Of a stretch of 64,000 bases of DNA, positions 26,189 to 34,813 are shown one piece after another. Made by a program: the position numbers and the translations under genes. Every line of letters begins with the position of its first letter. The stretch's first letter is position 1. The notes under the pieces were generated by a model. It saw only the letters and a list, made by a program, of their open reading frames with translations. It did no database searches and was not told where the DNA came from. Origin of the DNA: Sporanaerobacter acetigenes DSM 13106 (GTDB taxonomy: Bacteria; Bacillota; Clostridia; Tissierellales; Sporanaerobacteraceae); contig NZ_FQXR01000006.1 of assembly GCF_900130025.1 (NCBI RefSeq), positions 156,127 to 220,126 on the forward strand. The letters are read 5' to 3'.

Positions 26189-26236
26189 GGCAATAGTACA
26201 ATTTCTAAAAATCAAACTTTTTAAGGAGGTAATTTT

Positions 26237-26473
26237 ATGATTCCATTGTGTAATTTACTTGTAGGAAAATCCGGAGTAGTAACAACTCTTTTAAGCGAAG
26301 GAGAATCTAGAAGAAGATTTTTAGATTTAGGTCTCACTCCAAATACAATCGTTAAAGCTGAAAGGTTGAGTCCATCTGGCAATCCTATAGCTTTCAATAT
26401 AAGAGGAACAATCATAGCTTTGAGATTGGAAGAAGCTAAAAAAGTTTTAGTGGAAACTGTAGATTGGAGATGA
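26237..26473 (+). CDS. feoA: FeoA ferrous-iron transport accessory protein
   Basis: The 78-residue SH3-like protein contains SRRRFLDLGLTPNTIVKAER and NPIAFNIRGTIIALRLEEA, the FeoA pattern. It works with FeoB in Fe(II) uptake. The ATG follows AAGGAGG by seven bases. It lies four bases before feoB, and the pair forms an operon closed by a strong hairpin. Confidence 0.93.
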   Translation: MIPLCNLLVGKSGVVTTLLSEGESRRRFLDLGLTPNTIVKAERLSPSGNPIAFNIRGTIIALRLEEAKKVLVETVDWR

Positions 26474-26477
26474 TATT

Positions 26478-28592
26478 ATGGGACTTACTCATGAATCCAG
26501 TGGATTAAATTTGATAAAAGAAGAATATATAGAAGAAGAAATAGAGAAAACCGTTGTCGCATTGTCAGGAAATCCAAATACAGGCAAAAGCACACTATTC
26601 AACTATCTTACAGGTTTAAAACAACACACAGGAAACTGGCCTGGAAAAACAGTTTCCAATGCCAAGGGACATTTTGAATACTTGGATGAAGAGTACTTAT
26701 TAGTAGATTTGCCAGGAACCTATTCAATATTGGCAAATTCAGAAGAAGAGGAAATAGCTAGAGATTTCATCTGTTTTGGAAATCCTAAAATAACTGTAGT
26801 AGTTGTAGATGCTACAAGTCTTGAGAGAAATCTAAACTTAGTGCTCCAGATAATGGAGATAACTGACAATACAATAGTTTCATTAAATCTAATAGATGAA
26901 GCAAAGAGAAAAGGCATAGAAATTGATGTAGAAAAACTGGAAAATTATTTAGGAATACCTGTGATTCCAACTGTAGCTAGAGATGGAACAGGAGTTTCCC
27001 GATTAATAGAAACAATTTATGCTATTGACAATCTACAGATTAAACCAAATCCCAACAAAGTTAAATATGATAAGGAAATTGAAGAACTCATAAATAATAT
27101 AGAAAATATACTCTCAAACTATTTAAATGAAAATTATAATTTAAGGTGGATTGCACTGAGGCTTATGGATGGAGACAAAAACATGAGAAAACATTTAGAA
27201 GAAATACTCCTTTCAAATAAATTTTATGAAAACCCACTTGAAAAAATAGATTCACTTTTAGAAGAATTTGAAAATATCGGAGATTCTATTGTTACTTCTA
27301 TATATAAAAATGCAGAAGAAATTGCTAAAGAAGTAGTAAAAGTAAAAAATGAAAAAAAAGTCAATTGGGATAAAAAAATAGATGACATTCTTACAAATAA
27401 AATAACAGGATACCCTATTATGATTTTGCTACTTGGAATCATCTTTTGGATAACTATAGTTGGTGCAAATTACCCTTCAGATTTGCTAGCAAAAGGTCTT
27501 TTTGCACTAGAAGATAAATTAACTTTTCTCTTTTCTAAATGGAATTCCCCCGATTGGCTACATGGAATATTAATACTTGGCGTATACAAGACTCTAGCCT
27601 GGGTCATATCTGTAATGCTTCCTCCTATGGCAATATTCTTCCCATTATTCACACTTCTTGAAGATTTAGGATACTTACCAAGAGTAGCTTTCAATTTAGA
27701 CAATTCTTTTAGAAAAGCTGGAACTCATGGAAAACAAGCACTAACTATGAGTATGGGATTTGGATGCAATGCTGCTGGTATAATAGCTTGTAGAATAATT
27801 GATTCTCCAAGAGAAAAATTAATAGCCATGATAACAAACAATTTTGTTCCGTGTAATGGGAGATTTCCTATAATTATAGCAATGTCTACAATATTTATAG
27901 GAAGACTTTTTAACAAAAGATTGGGATCTTTTATAGCTGCTATCTCTGTAGTATGTGTAATACTCATAGGAATATTAGTGACACTACTGATTTCAAAATT
28001 TTTGTCAAAAACTTTTTTAAAGGGTATGGCATCCTCGTTTACATTGGAACTTCCTCCTTATAGAAAACCTCAAATAGGTAGGATACTCATTAGAAGTCTC
28101 ATAGATAGGACACTATTTGTCCTAAGTAGAGCTATAATAGTAGCCGCTCCAGCAGGAGCCATCACTTGGATATTTGCCAATATAAATATAAATGGAATGA
28201 GCATTTTAAATAGATGCGCTACATTTTTAGACCCTTTTGGATTACTGCTAGGGCTTGATGGTCTCATTCTCATGGCTTTTATTTTAGGACTGCCAGCAAA
28301 TGAAATAGTACTTCCTATACTCATCATGGGATATATGTCTGAAGGAACAATGATGGAACTTGAAAGTACAGAAGCCTTGAGAACACTATTATTAGATAAT
28401 GGATGGACTTTCATCACTGGTATCAACTTCATGCTATTTTCACTACTTCATTTTCCTTGTGGTACAACACTCATGACTATGAAAAGAGAAACCAATGGAT
28501 ATAAATGGCCTCTTTTTACATTTATCTTAACTACCAGTATAGCAATACTAGTCACCTTCACAGTAAATATGATTTCAAAATTATTCATCTAA
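26478..28592 (+). CDS. feoB: FeoB ferrous-iron transporter
   Basis: The 704-residue protein has an N-terminal G domain with G1 GNPNTGKST, NWPGKTVSN, G3 DLPGTYS and G4 NLID. A linker is followed by a membrane part of about eight or more helices with two Gate domains. These include FGCNAAGIIACRIIDSPRE and NFVPCNGRFPIII, whose conserved Cys lie in the pore. It imports Fe(II). A short N-terminal extension of about 25 acidic residues precedes the G domain. No feoC is present. Iron genes cluster loosely here with ferritin at 31.5 kb. Confidence 0.95.
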   Translation: MGLTHESSGLNLIKEEYIEEEIEKTVVALSGNPNTGKSTLFNYLTGLKQHTGNWPGKTVSNAKGHFEYLDEEYLLVDLPGTYSILANSEEEEIARDFICFGNPKITVVVVDATSLERNLNLVLQIMEITDNTIVSLNLIDEAKRKGIEIDVEKLENYLGIPVIPTVARDGTGVSRLIETIYAIDNLQIKPNPNKVKYDKEIEELINNIENILSNYLNENYNLRWIALRLMDGDKNMRKHLEEILLSNKFYENPLEKIDSLLEEFENIGDSIVTSIYKNAEEIAKEVVKVKNEKKVNWDKKIDDILTNKITGYPIMILLLGIIFWITIVGANYPSDLLAKGLFALEDKLTFLFSKWNSPDWLHGILILGVYKTLAWVISVMLPPMAIFFPLFTLLEDLGYLPRVAFNLDNSFRKAGTHGKQALTMSMGFGCNAAGIIACRIIDSPREKLIAMITNNFVPCNGRFPIIIAMSTIFIGRLFNKRLGSFIAAISVVCVILIGILVTLLISKFLSKTFLKGMASSFTLELPPYRKPQIGRILIRSLIDRTLFVLSRAIIVAAPAGAITWIFANININGMSILNRCATFLDPFGLLLGLDGLILMAFILGLPANEIVLPILIMGYMSEGTMMELESTEALRTLLLDNGWTFITGINFMLFSLLHFPCGTTLMTMKRETNGYKWPLFTFILTTSIAILVTFTVNMISKLFI

Positions 28593-28597
28593 AAAAT

Positions 28598-28650
28598 AAA
28601 GTCCATGATATTGAAACTAGTTAAAAACTAGCTTCAATATCATGGACTTA
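28598..28650. terminator. Bidirectional terminator between feoB and dapF
   Basis: Perfect 18-bp arms (28598-28615 and 28633-28650), with an inner ACTAG/CTAGT stem, lie between the convergent feoB and dapF genes. The right arm reaches the dapF stop codon. Confidence 0.85.
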
Positions 28651-29484
28651 TATATTGAAAAATTCTCCCATACAAATAGTGTTTGCACTACCTTTCATAT
28701 ATATTTCATAATCATCCTTTAGTTCTATTCGAAGAGAGCCGCCTTCAGTCACTACATTTACTATACTATCTAATTTCCCAATCATGTAGCCTATAACTAC
28801 ACTAGCACAAGAACCAGTTCCACATCCTAGGGTTCTTCCTGCTCCTCTTTCCCAAGTATAAATATTTATATTTCTTCTATCAACTACTTCAATAAAATTC
28901 ACATTTGTCTTTTTAGGAAACATGGGATGAACCTCAATTTTCCCGCCCAATTCATTTACATCTATATTATCAATACTATCTACAAATATAACTACATGAG
29001 GAACTCCTACAAGTACCGAAGAAAAGACCAAATCTCTTTCATCAATATTTATTGTCTCCAATATAGCTTTTTCACGATCTATATCTACAGGTATCTTTTC
29101 ACTTTTAAATATTGGATATCCCATGTTTACTTTTACATACATTACCTTATCATTTTTGTCAGTATCAAGAACTATATTCTTAATGCCTGCAAGGGTTTCT
29201 ACTGTAAAATTTTTTTCTCCAACTAAACCATTTTCATATACATACTTTGAAAAGCATCTTATACCATTTCCACACATTTCTCCTATAGAACCATCTGAAT
29301 TGTAATAGATCATCTTCACATCCGCTACAGAACTCTTTTTACAAACCATTATACCATCTGCGCCTACACTGAAATGTCTATCACAGACCTTTTTAGCCAA
29401 ATTTGCATAATCATCAATATCATACATAAATCCATTAAATATGACAAAGTCATTTCCCGCTGCTTCCATTTTAGCAAACTTCAT
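28648..29484 (-). CDS. dapF: Diaminopimelate epimerase
   Basis: The ATG at 29484 follows GGGAGTG; the longer frame from 29514 overlaps the upstream gene's end. The 278-residue enzyme starts MKFAKMEAAGNDFVIF and carries the two catalytic cysteines in MCGNGIRCFSKY and GCGTGSCASVV. It converts LL- to meso-diaminopimelate for lysine and peptidoglycan. It is transcribed with lysA, which lies 30 bases upstream. Confidence 0.95.
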   Translation of the reverse strand: MKFAKMEAAGNDFVIFNGFMYDIDDYANLAKKVCDRHFSVGADGIMVCKKSSVADVKMIYYNSDGSIGEMCGNGIRCFSKYVYENGLVGEKNFTVETLAGIKNIVLDTDKNDKVMYVKVNMGYPIFKSEKIPVDIDREKAILETINIDERDLVFSSVLVGVPHVVIFVDSIDNIDVNELGGKIEVHPMFPKKTNVNFIEVVDRRNINIYTWERGAGRTLGCGTGSCASVVIGYMIGKLDSIVNVVTEGGSLRIELKDDYEIYMKGSANTICMGEFFNI

Positions 29485-29514
29485 ATTTTTAATCACTCCC
29501 AAAATGATATACAT

Positions 29515-30777
29515 TTATATTTCATTTTTAAGTATATCATCATAAGTCTCTCTTTTCACTATCAATCTATCTTTTCCTTTTCTTAACATTACAACGGCTG
29601 GTTTTGGAATTCTATTGTAATTACTTGCCATGGAATAATTATATGCTCCAGTAGATAATACAGCTAAAATATCGCCGGTTTCAATTTGAGGAACCTTTAA
29701 ATCCCATATGAGAATGTCTCCAGTTTCGCAACATTTTCCTGCAATTGTCACAGTTTGTACTGGCTCTTTATCTATCTTATTTGCAATTATTCCCTCATAT
29801 TTTGCTCCATATAATGCTGGCCTTGGGTTGTCAGGCATTCCACCATCTATACCAACATAAGTTCTCACTCCTGGAATTTCTTTTATTGACCCAATTGTAT
29901 AAAGAGTGATTCCAGCTTCACCTACAATCCATCTCCCTGGCTCAATAATGAGCATTGGCCTTTCAAGTTCATATTTTTCACATTCATCTATTAATTCTTT
30001 CATCATAGCATCAGTATAATACGAAATAGGTTTTCTAGATTCATTTTGCTCATAGCAAATTCCATATCCTCCACCTGCATTCAATTCACTTGTAATAAAT
30101 CCCAAATCATCTTTTGCAGCTTTTGCCATCTTCATAAGTATATTAATAGCTTTTACATGAGTAGTATTTTCATGAATTTGAGAACCTATATGAAAGTGAA
30201 AACCCTTAAGTTCTACATACTTAGAATTCATCGCAATTTTTATAGAGTTATATATAATTTCTTTATCCAAGGGAATACCAAACTTCGAATCAATTTGACC
30301 CGTTTGTATATATCTATGAGTATGACTATTTATACCTGGAGTTATCCTAAATAATATATTTATTTTTTTGTTATATTTTTCAGCTATTTCTTCAACCAAT
30401 TTCAATTCCAAAAAATTATCAACCACTATTCTTCCCACTCCATATTGCACAGCCAATTCTATTTCTTCTCTCGTTTTATTGTTTCCATGAAATATTATTT
30501 TTCCCATTGGAAAATCTACTTGTATGGCAGTATATAATTCTCCTCCTGATACCACATCCATTCCCAATCCTTCTCTTTTTATAATCCTAGCCATTTCTTT
30601 TGTTAAAAATGCTTTACTTGCATAAGCTGCCATTGTATTGTCAAATTTTTCTACATAGTCTTCCTTGATTTCTCTACATCTATCTACAATAAAATCTTCT
30701 GATACAACGTACAATGGAGTACCATATTTAGTCGACAATTCTACAGTATCCACATTTGAGAACAAAAAATTAGTCAT
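29515..30777 (-). CDS. lysA: Diaminopimelate decarboxylase
   Basis: The 420-residue PLP enzyme of the alanine racemase-like fold has the PLP lysine in AYASKAFLTKEM (near residue 55). It also has GFHFHIGSQIHENTTH, the PLP-phosphate loop NAGGGYGICYE, and the substrate site CCETGDIL. It makes L-lysine from meso-diaminopimelate. It is the first gene of lysA-dapF. The 5' region carries no recognisable lysine riboswitch; a TATAAT lies about 35 bases before the ATG. Confidence 0.95.
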   Translation of the reverse strand: MTNFLFSNVDTVELSTKYGTPLYVVSEDFIVDRCREIKEDYVEKFDNTMAAYASKAFLTKEMARIIKREGLGMDVVSGGELYTAIQVDFPMGKIIFHGNNKTREEIELAVQYGVGRIVVDNFLELKLVEEIAEKYNKKINILFRITPGINSHTHRYIQTGQIDSKFGIPLDKEIIYNSIKIAMNSKYVELKGFHFHIGSQIHENTTHVKAINILMKMAKAAKDDLGFITSELNAGGGYGICYEQNESRKPISYYTDAMMKELIDECEKYELERPMLIIEPGRWIVGEAGITLYTIGSIKEIPGVRTYVGIDGGMPDNPRPALYGAKYEGIIANKIDKEPVQTVTIAGKCCETGDILIWDLKVPQIETGDILAVLSTGAYNYSMASNYNRIPKPAVVMLRKGKDRLIVKRETYDDILKNEI

Positions 30778-31269
30778 ATAAAATCATCCTTCCTGACAAT
30801 AAGCCTCAATTTATTATATTCAAAATAAATTAAAGCAACATTCATGCCATTTAATATTCATCTAAAATCGGCACAAAAAATCAGATTATTAAGATGATGT
30901 GTGAATAAATTCCCATTTGCCGTACTTTATTGCTTTTTAAATTGGAAAATACAACTTTCCAACAATTCGGGTTTCCGAACATTTTTCCCATTTCCCGTAT
31001 ATTGGTTTTGTTTTTTATAATTCATTTCGGAAAGTTTTATATTAAGGAAAACTAGACTTTTTCTATGGATTATAAAAATATTTAATTTTAGTTTTGGAAT
31101 ACTATATTTAGTAATAATTTTTTGAAAAAAGATATTTATGGATGTGCTAGAAATTTAAATTACCAAATGAAAAAATTACATGGTTTATAAGATATTTTTC
31201 TACACATAATACTAATACACCAAGTTAATTCATAATAATTTATAAAAATCATGAAAGGAGTTGAAAAAA
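30778..31269. other. Intergenic region between divergent lysA and the second SASP
   Basis: About 490 bases without a credible gene on either strand. It holds leftward promoter elements for lysA, a small GGAAA-TTTCC dyad near 30944-30960, and rightward elements for the spore protein gene, including CATAATA at 31205, a possible sigma-G -10 box. I see no riboswitch or structured RNA. Confidence 0.5.
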
Positions 31270-31497
31270 TTGGCTAATAATACTACTGGAAGTAATAAAA
31301 TTTTAGTTCCAGGTGCACGTCAAGCATTGGATCAAATGAAAGTAGAAATTGCTAGTGAACTTGGTATGGCAAATTATGAAACAATGGATAAGGGTAATCT
31401 ACCATCCAGACAAAATGGATATGTTGGTGGAAATATGACTAAAAGATTAGTAGAAATGGCTCAAAGAAATATGAGTGGTGGAGGAACAACTAGATAA
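31270..31497 (+). CDS. Alpha/beta-type small acid-soluble spore protein (second copy)
   Basis: I set the start at TTG 31270, nine bases after AAAGGAG; an in-frame TTG at 31261 abuts that site. The 75-residue product begins MANNTTGSNK and contains ARQALDQMKVEIASELGMAN and NMTKRLVEMAQRNM, the canonical SASP helices. It ends in a flexible GGGTT tail. It is more typical of the major SASPs than the copy at 24.8 kb. Confidence 0.93.
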   Translation: MANNTTGSNKILVPGARQALDQMKVEIASELGMANYETMDKGNLPSRQNGYVGGNMTKRLVEMAQRNMSGGGTTR

Positions 31498-31512
31498 ATA
31501 CATTTAAATACT

Positions 31513-31545
31513 AAAAAGGATAGGTCAAAATGACCTATCCTTTTT
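31513..31545. terminator. Bidirectional terminator between the SASP and ferritin genes
   Basis: AAAAAGGATAGGTCA and TGACCTATCCTTTTT form a perfect 15-bp stem with a 3-base loop, with T-runs in both directions, between convergent genes. Confidence 0.9.
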
Positions 31546-31547
31546 AA

Positions 31548-32063
31548 CTAATTTTCAGTATCAAATGGTGGAGTAAAAACTCTTTGTGCTAATTCTTGAT
31601 CTAGCATATATAATCCATGAGAATCTTCTCCCATTCTTTCAAGCCTTTTTAAAACATTCTTCATACTATTTTCTTCTTCTACTTGTTCATCAACAAACCA
31701 TTTCAATAAGCTAATTGTTGCATGTTCTCTCTCTTCCATTGCTATATCCATTAATTTATATATTCTAGCTGTAACACTTTTTTCATGTTCAAGAGCAATT
31801 TTAAATACTTCCAATACAGAATCATAATCATTTTTAGGTTCTTCAAGTCCTAAAATATTTACTCTCCCATCCATCTCATTTATATAGTTAAAAAACTTCA
31901 TAGTATGAAAAGTTTCTTCTTCGGCTTGAACTATAAAATAATTTGCGAATCCATCTAAGTCTTCATTTGCACAATATGCCGCCATAGCTAAATACAAATT
32001 TGATGAATACATCTCATATTTAATTTGTTCATTTAATTCTTGAAGTAAATTTTCAGATAACAT
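31548..32063 (-). CDS. Ferritin (iron storage, FtnA-like)
   Basis: The 171-residue ferritin four-helix protein has ferroxidase ligands visible in NEQIKYEMYSSNLYLAMAAY and VQAEEETFHTMKFFNYI, with further ligands in EHEKSVTARIYKLM and WFVDEQVEEE. It stores iron as a 24-mer cage. The start follows GAGGTAAAA. It forms a single-gene unit between terminators. With feoAB it gives this region both uptake and storage of iron. Confidence 0.93.
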   Translation of the reverse strand: MLSENLLQELNEQIKYEMYSSNLYLAMAAYCANEDLDGFANYFIVQAEEETFHTMKFFNYINEMDGRVNILGLEEPKNDYDSVLEVFKIALEHEKSVTARIYKLMDIAMEEREHATISLLKWFVDEQVEEENSMKNVLKRLERMGEDSHGLYMLDQELAQRVFTPPFDTEN

Positions 32064-32131
32064 AAATTTTTTACCTCCTCAAATATTTCTTATTTTTTGT
32101 ATACCCTAATACATATAGATTAACCATGAAA

Positions 32132-32163
32132 AAAACTTCTACCCAAATTAAAGTAGAAGTTTT
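32132..32163 (-). terminator. Terminator of the 47-codon gene
   Basis: AAAACTTCTAC and GTAGAAGTTTT flank a 10-base loop, and the minus strand continues with TTTTTTTC. It lies ten bases after the small gene's stop and ahead of ferritin. Confidence 0.75.
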
Positions 32164-32173
32164 CTCATAAAAT

Positions 32174-32317
32174 TTAGTTATGACGCATTTCTCTTATATA
32201 AAAGCCCTTGCCTCTCATCATGACCTTCCATAAAAGCTCATGAATTAAAGACCTAAACTGTAGTTCATCCCTATATAGTAGTTGACCACGTCTAATTTCA
32301 TATCTTTTACATACCAT
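32174..32317 (-). CDS. Small basic protein, 47 residues, unknown
   Basis: I found this by reading the minus strand. ATG 32317 follows AGGAGATG by six bases, runs 47 codons to a TAA, and is followed by a terminator, so a real gene is likely. The product begins MVCKRYEIRRGQLLYRDE and continues with SLIHELLWKVMMRG and YIREMRHN. It is strongly basic with one amphipathic helix and no membrane segment. I do not recognise the family. It lies alone between the transpeptidase and ferritin genes. Confidence 0.6.
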   Translation of the reverse strand: MVCKRYEIRRGQLLYRDELQFRSLIHELLWKVMMRGKGFYIREMRHN

Positions 32318-32402
32318 GAAACTCATCTCCTATTGCATGTAATAATATAATATAAATATCCAACTAGACTATTATAAGAGAAACTATTGTATTTGTAAAG
32401 AG

Positions 32403-33128
32403 TCAATCCATAAGAATTATTCCTAGTTTTTTATATATCTCCGGACCTATTCTATCAGTAATTGAAATATTGTTATCTTTCAAAAACTTTAACAATGCAT
32501 ATTTAGTTCCATCTCCATAAACCCCATCTATGGATCCTTCATAATATCCGCTTTGTTTTAATCTTTTTTGGACTTCTTGTACATCAGCTCCTCTGTCCCC
32601 AGGTTTAAGCACTCTAAACCCATAAGCAAAAGGTCCAAAATCACCTTTGACCAAAGTAACTGTAGTATCATATTTAACTAATGAATAAAGTTCTTCTACA
32701 TCACTATTTCTCATTCTAATACAACCATGAGATGCATTATATCCTATGGAGCCTGGCTTATTTGTACCATGAATTCCATATTTCCCCCAAGGTACATTAA
32801 GTCCCATCCATCTGGATCCAAACCCTCCACCCCATGCAGCTTTTTCAACAATCCTGAAAGTACCTAAAGGTGTGGGAGTATCAACTTTTCCAGTAGCTAC
32901 AACATATTGTTTGACAATTTCATTTGCATCTAAATCTATTAAATAAAGTAGCTTTTTATCTACTTCAATAAGTATAGCTAAGTTCCTATCATCATGACTC
33001 TTATATACATCCTTATTGTCATAATCTATTCCCCTTATAGTTAAATTTGTATGTATTGCATTTCCTAAAGCAACAACTATAACTACTAATACAAATGACA
33101 AAAGGACCAATTTTACCTTTTTAAACAA
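32403..33128 (-). CDS. L,D-transpeptidase (YkuD) with C-terminal peptidoglycan-binding domain
   Basis: This gene starts with TTG 33128 after GGAGGGAG. The 241-residue protein has an N-terminal membrane anchor or signal (residues 5-24). A YkuD domain with YGIHGTNKPGSIG and SHGCIRMRNSDVEEL follows (catalytic Cys136), and then a PG_binding_1 domain with LKPGDRGADVQEVQKRLKQS and YGDGTKYALLKFL. It makes 3-3 cross-links or modifies peptidoglycan outside the membrane. Its ribosome site lies inside one arm of an inverted repeat (33129-33172). Confidence 0.92.
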   Translation of the reverse strand: MFKKVKLVLLSFVLVVIVVALGNAIHTNLTIRGIDYDNKDVYKSHDDRNLAILIEVDKKLLYLIDLDANEIVKQYVVATGKVDTPTPLGTFRIVEKAAWGGGFGSRWMGLNVPWGKYGIHGTNKPGSIGYNASHGCIRMRNSDVEELYSLVKYDTTVTLVKGDFGPFAYGFRVLKPGDRGADVQEVQKRLKQSGYYEGSIDGVYGDGTKYALLKFLKDNNISITDRIGPEIYKKLGIILMD

Positions 33129-33172
33129 CTAAACTCCCTCCTTTATGTTTTAATTATATGCAGGGAGTTTAG
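33129..33172 (-). promoter_or_regulatory. Inverted repeat that could mask the L,D-transpeptidase ribosome site
   Basis: On the minus strand CTAAACTCCCT and AGGGAGTTTAG are perfect 11-bp arms around a 22-base loop. The 3' arm contains most of the GGAGGGAG ribosome site and ends just before the TTG start. No T-run follows, so it is not a normal terminator. Confidence 0.55.
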
Positions 33173-33180
33173 AATTAAAA

Positions 33181-33408
33181 CTAAAACAATTTTTTTATTT
33201 CCTTTGTACTTGGAACCTTGCCTGCAAATACAACCTTTTCGTCAATTACAAGGGCAGGACTAGTCATAACTCCATAGCTAACTATTTCCTTTAAATCCTC
33301 TACTTTTTCTACAGTAGCCTCAATACCAAGCTCCTCTACTGCCTTTTTTACGTTTTTTTCAAGTTTTTCGCATTTCGAACAACCTACACCTAATATCTTA
33401 ATTATCAT
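33181..33408 (-). CDS. Thioredoxin-like small redox protein
   Basis: The ATG at 33408 follows GGGAGGG. The 75-residue protein has a CxxC-type site in GVGCSKCEKLEKNV, then TSPALVIDEKVVFAGKVP with the cis-Pro typical of thioredoxin folds. It matches the redox-active disulfide protein 2 type. It ends the operon of G3E GTPase, ArsR and permease; in such operons it may reduce the metalloid or the permease's cysteines. That role is inferred. Confidence 0.88.
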   Translation of the reverse strand: MIIKILGVGCSKCEKLEKNVKKAVEELGIEATVEKVEDLKEIVSYGVMTSPALVIDEKVVFAGKVPSTKEIKKLF

Positions 33409-33426
33409 TTTTATCCCTCCCATGGT

Positions 33427-34425
33427 TTATAAAAATATATACGAAAAAGCATTGAACCCATATCCTATGATTATTATCCCTATTGTAACTATAGTTATAA
33501 ATGTCATCAGCAATTTTGGTTTTACAACTTTGCTAAGCATAATCATAGAAGGTAAGGAAAGAGTAGTAACTGCCATCATAAAAGATAAAACTGTACCTAT
33601 TCCAACCCCTTTTGCAACTAAAGCTTCTGCTATTGGAATAGTACCAAATATATCAGCATAAATAGGTATTCCTATAAGTGTAGCTATAAGAACCGAAAAT
33701 GGATTGTTCTCTCCCAAAATTTTCTCTATAACATGCTGCGGAATCCAATTGTGAATTGTTGCTCCAATTCCTACTCCAATTAAAATATATGGCCAAACTC
33801 TACCAACTATATCCCTTACTTGATTTCTAGAAAAATCCACTCTATCTTTCCTAGTTAATTCATCTAGCTCTACATCAGCTGATTCGACACTCCATACATA
33901 ATCTTCAATATACTTTTCCATATTTAATTTTTGTATTATAGCTCCTCCTATAACTGCCAAAACCACTCCTACAACAACATAAGCTATGGCAATTTTACCA
34001 CCAAAAAAAGACATCAATAACATGAGAGAAGCTAAATCCACCATAGGTGAAGATATTAAAAATGAAAATGTGACTCCTATAGGAAGACCTGCTGATGTAA
34101 ATCCTATAAAAATAGGTATACTTGAACAACTACAAAAAGGAGTTATAGTACCTAATAGTGCTCCTATTATATTGCCTTTTATTCCTCTAATTCTTCCAAG
34201 AATCTTCTTCGTTCGCTCTGGTGGAAAATAACTTTGTATATAGGAAATTAAAAATATAAGCACTGACAACAATATAAAAATCTTTATTGTATCATAGATA
34301 AAGAAATGTACACTCCCTCCAATTTTGCTCTCCATAGACAATCCAAATACATTTTCAACTAATTTCTCCACAAGTTCAAATAGCCATTTCATTTTAAGCA
34401 TTTGATCATTTATCCAATTAAACAT
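33427..34425 (-). CDS. ArsP/YraQ-type (DUF318) permease
   Basis: The start is uncertain: I use ATG 34425, ten bases after GGTGGTGAG, but GTG 34443 is possible. The roughly 332-residue integral membrane protein has the family hallmark ITPFCSCSSIPIFIGFTSAG and a second inverted half with IGIPIYADIFGTIPIAEALV. Relatives include ArsP, which exports trivalent organoarsenicals. With the CVC-type ArsR gene next to it, metalloid export is the best guess; other metals are possible. Confidence 0.85.
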   Translation of the reverse strand: MFNWINDQMLKMKWLFELVEKLVENVFGLSMESKIGGSVHFFIYDTIKIFILLSVLIFLISYIQSYFPPERTKKILGRIRGIKGNIIGALLGTITPFCSCSSIPIFIGFTSAGLPIGVTFSFLISSPMVDLASLMLLMSFFGGKIAIAYVVVGVVLAVIGGAIIQKLNMEKYIEDYVWSVESADVELDELTRKDRVDFSRNQVRDIVGRVWPYILIGVGIGATIHNWIPQHVIEKILGENNPFSVLIATLIGIPIYADIFGTIPIAEALVAKGVGIGTVLSFMMAVTTLSLPSMIMLSKVVKPKLLMTFITIVTIGIIIIGYGFNAFSYIFL

Positions 34426-34452
34426 TCCCAACAATCTCACCACCTATAGATT

Positions 34453-34797
34453 TTATTTCTTATTAGCCAATTCTATATACTTTTCAGCAGCCTTGCTTTT
34501 TTCTAAATCTTTCTTCAAAATTGGATAATCCTCTACATTATCTACTATATTTTGAAGTATATTTTCAAACAGTTCCCCTTCAATATTCAAAGAATAAAAG
34601 ATATATTGTTCTTTTCTTTCATCTTTTACAAATCCCATATCTCTAAGTTTTGCAAGGTGTTTAGAGACATTTGGCTGAGGTATACCAGTTATTCCACACA
34701 ATTGACATACGCAAAACTCCCTACGGTATAAAAGTACCATTATTCTAAGTCTAGTTTCATCTGAAAGTATTTTAAAACAATTCAGTAGTTTATCCAT
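34453..34797 (-). CDS. ArsR-family metalloregulator with CVC motif
   Basis: The 114-residue winged-helix repressor contains RREFCVCQLCGITGIPQPNV: a CVC pair in the alpha-3 helix, like the ELCVCDL arsenic site of ArsR, plus a third Cys three residues on. SKHLAKLRDMGFVKDERKEQ forms the recognition helix and wing. It should release DNA on binding As(III), Sb(III) or a similar thiophilic ligand. It lies between the G3E GTPase and the permease, and probably controls the promoter at 35.8 kb. Confidence 0.9.
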   Translation of the reverse strand: MDKLLNCFKILSDETRLRIMVLLYRREFCVCQLCGITGIPQPNVSKHLAKLRDMGFVKDERKEQYIFYSLNIEGELFENILQNIVDNVEDYPILKKDLEKSKAAEKYIELANKK

Positions 34798-34813
34798 GCA
34801 ATCATCCTCTCAT

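Noticed and set aside
30778..31000. Lysine riboswitch ahead of lysA
   Set aside because: None of the long conserved lysine-aptamer stems or its AGAGG-type core could be found in the leader.
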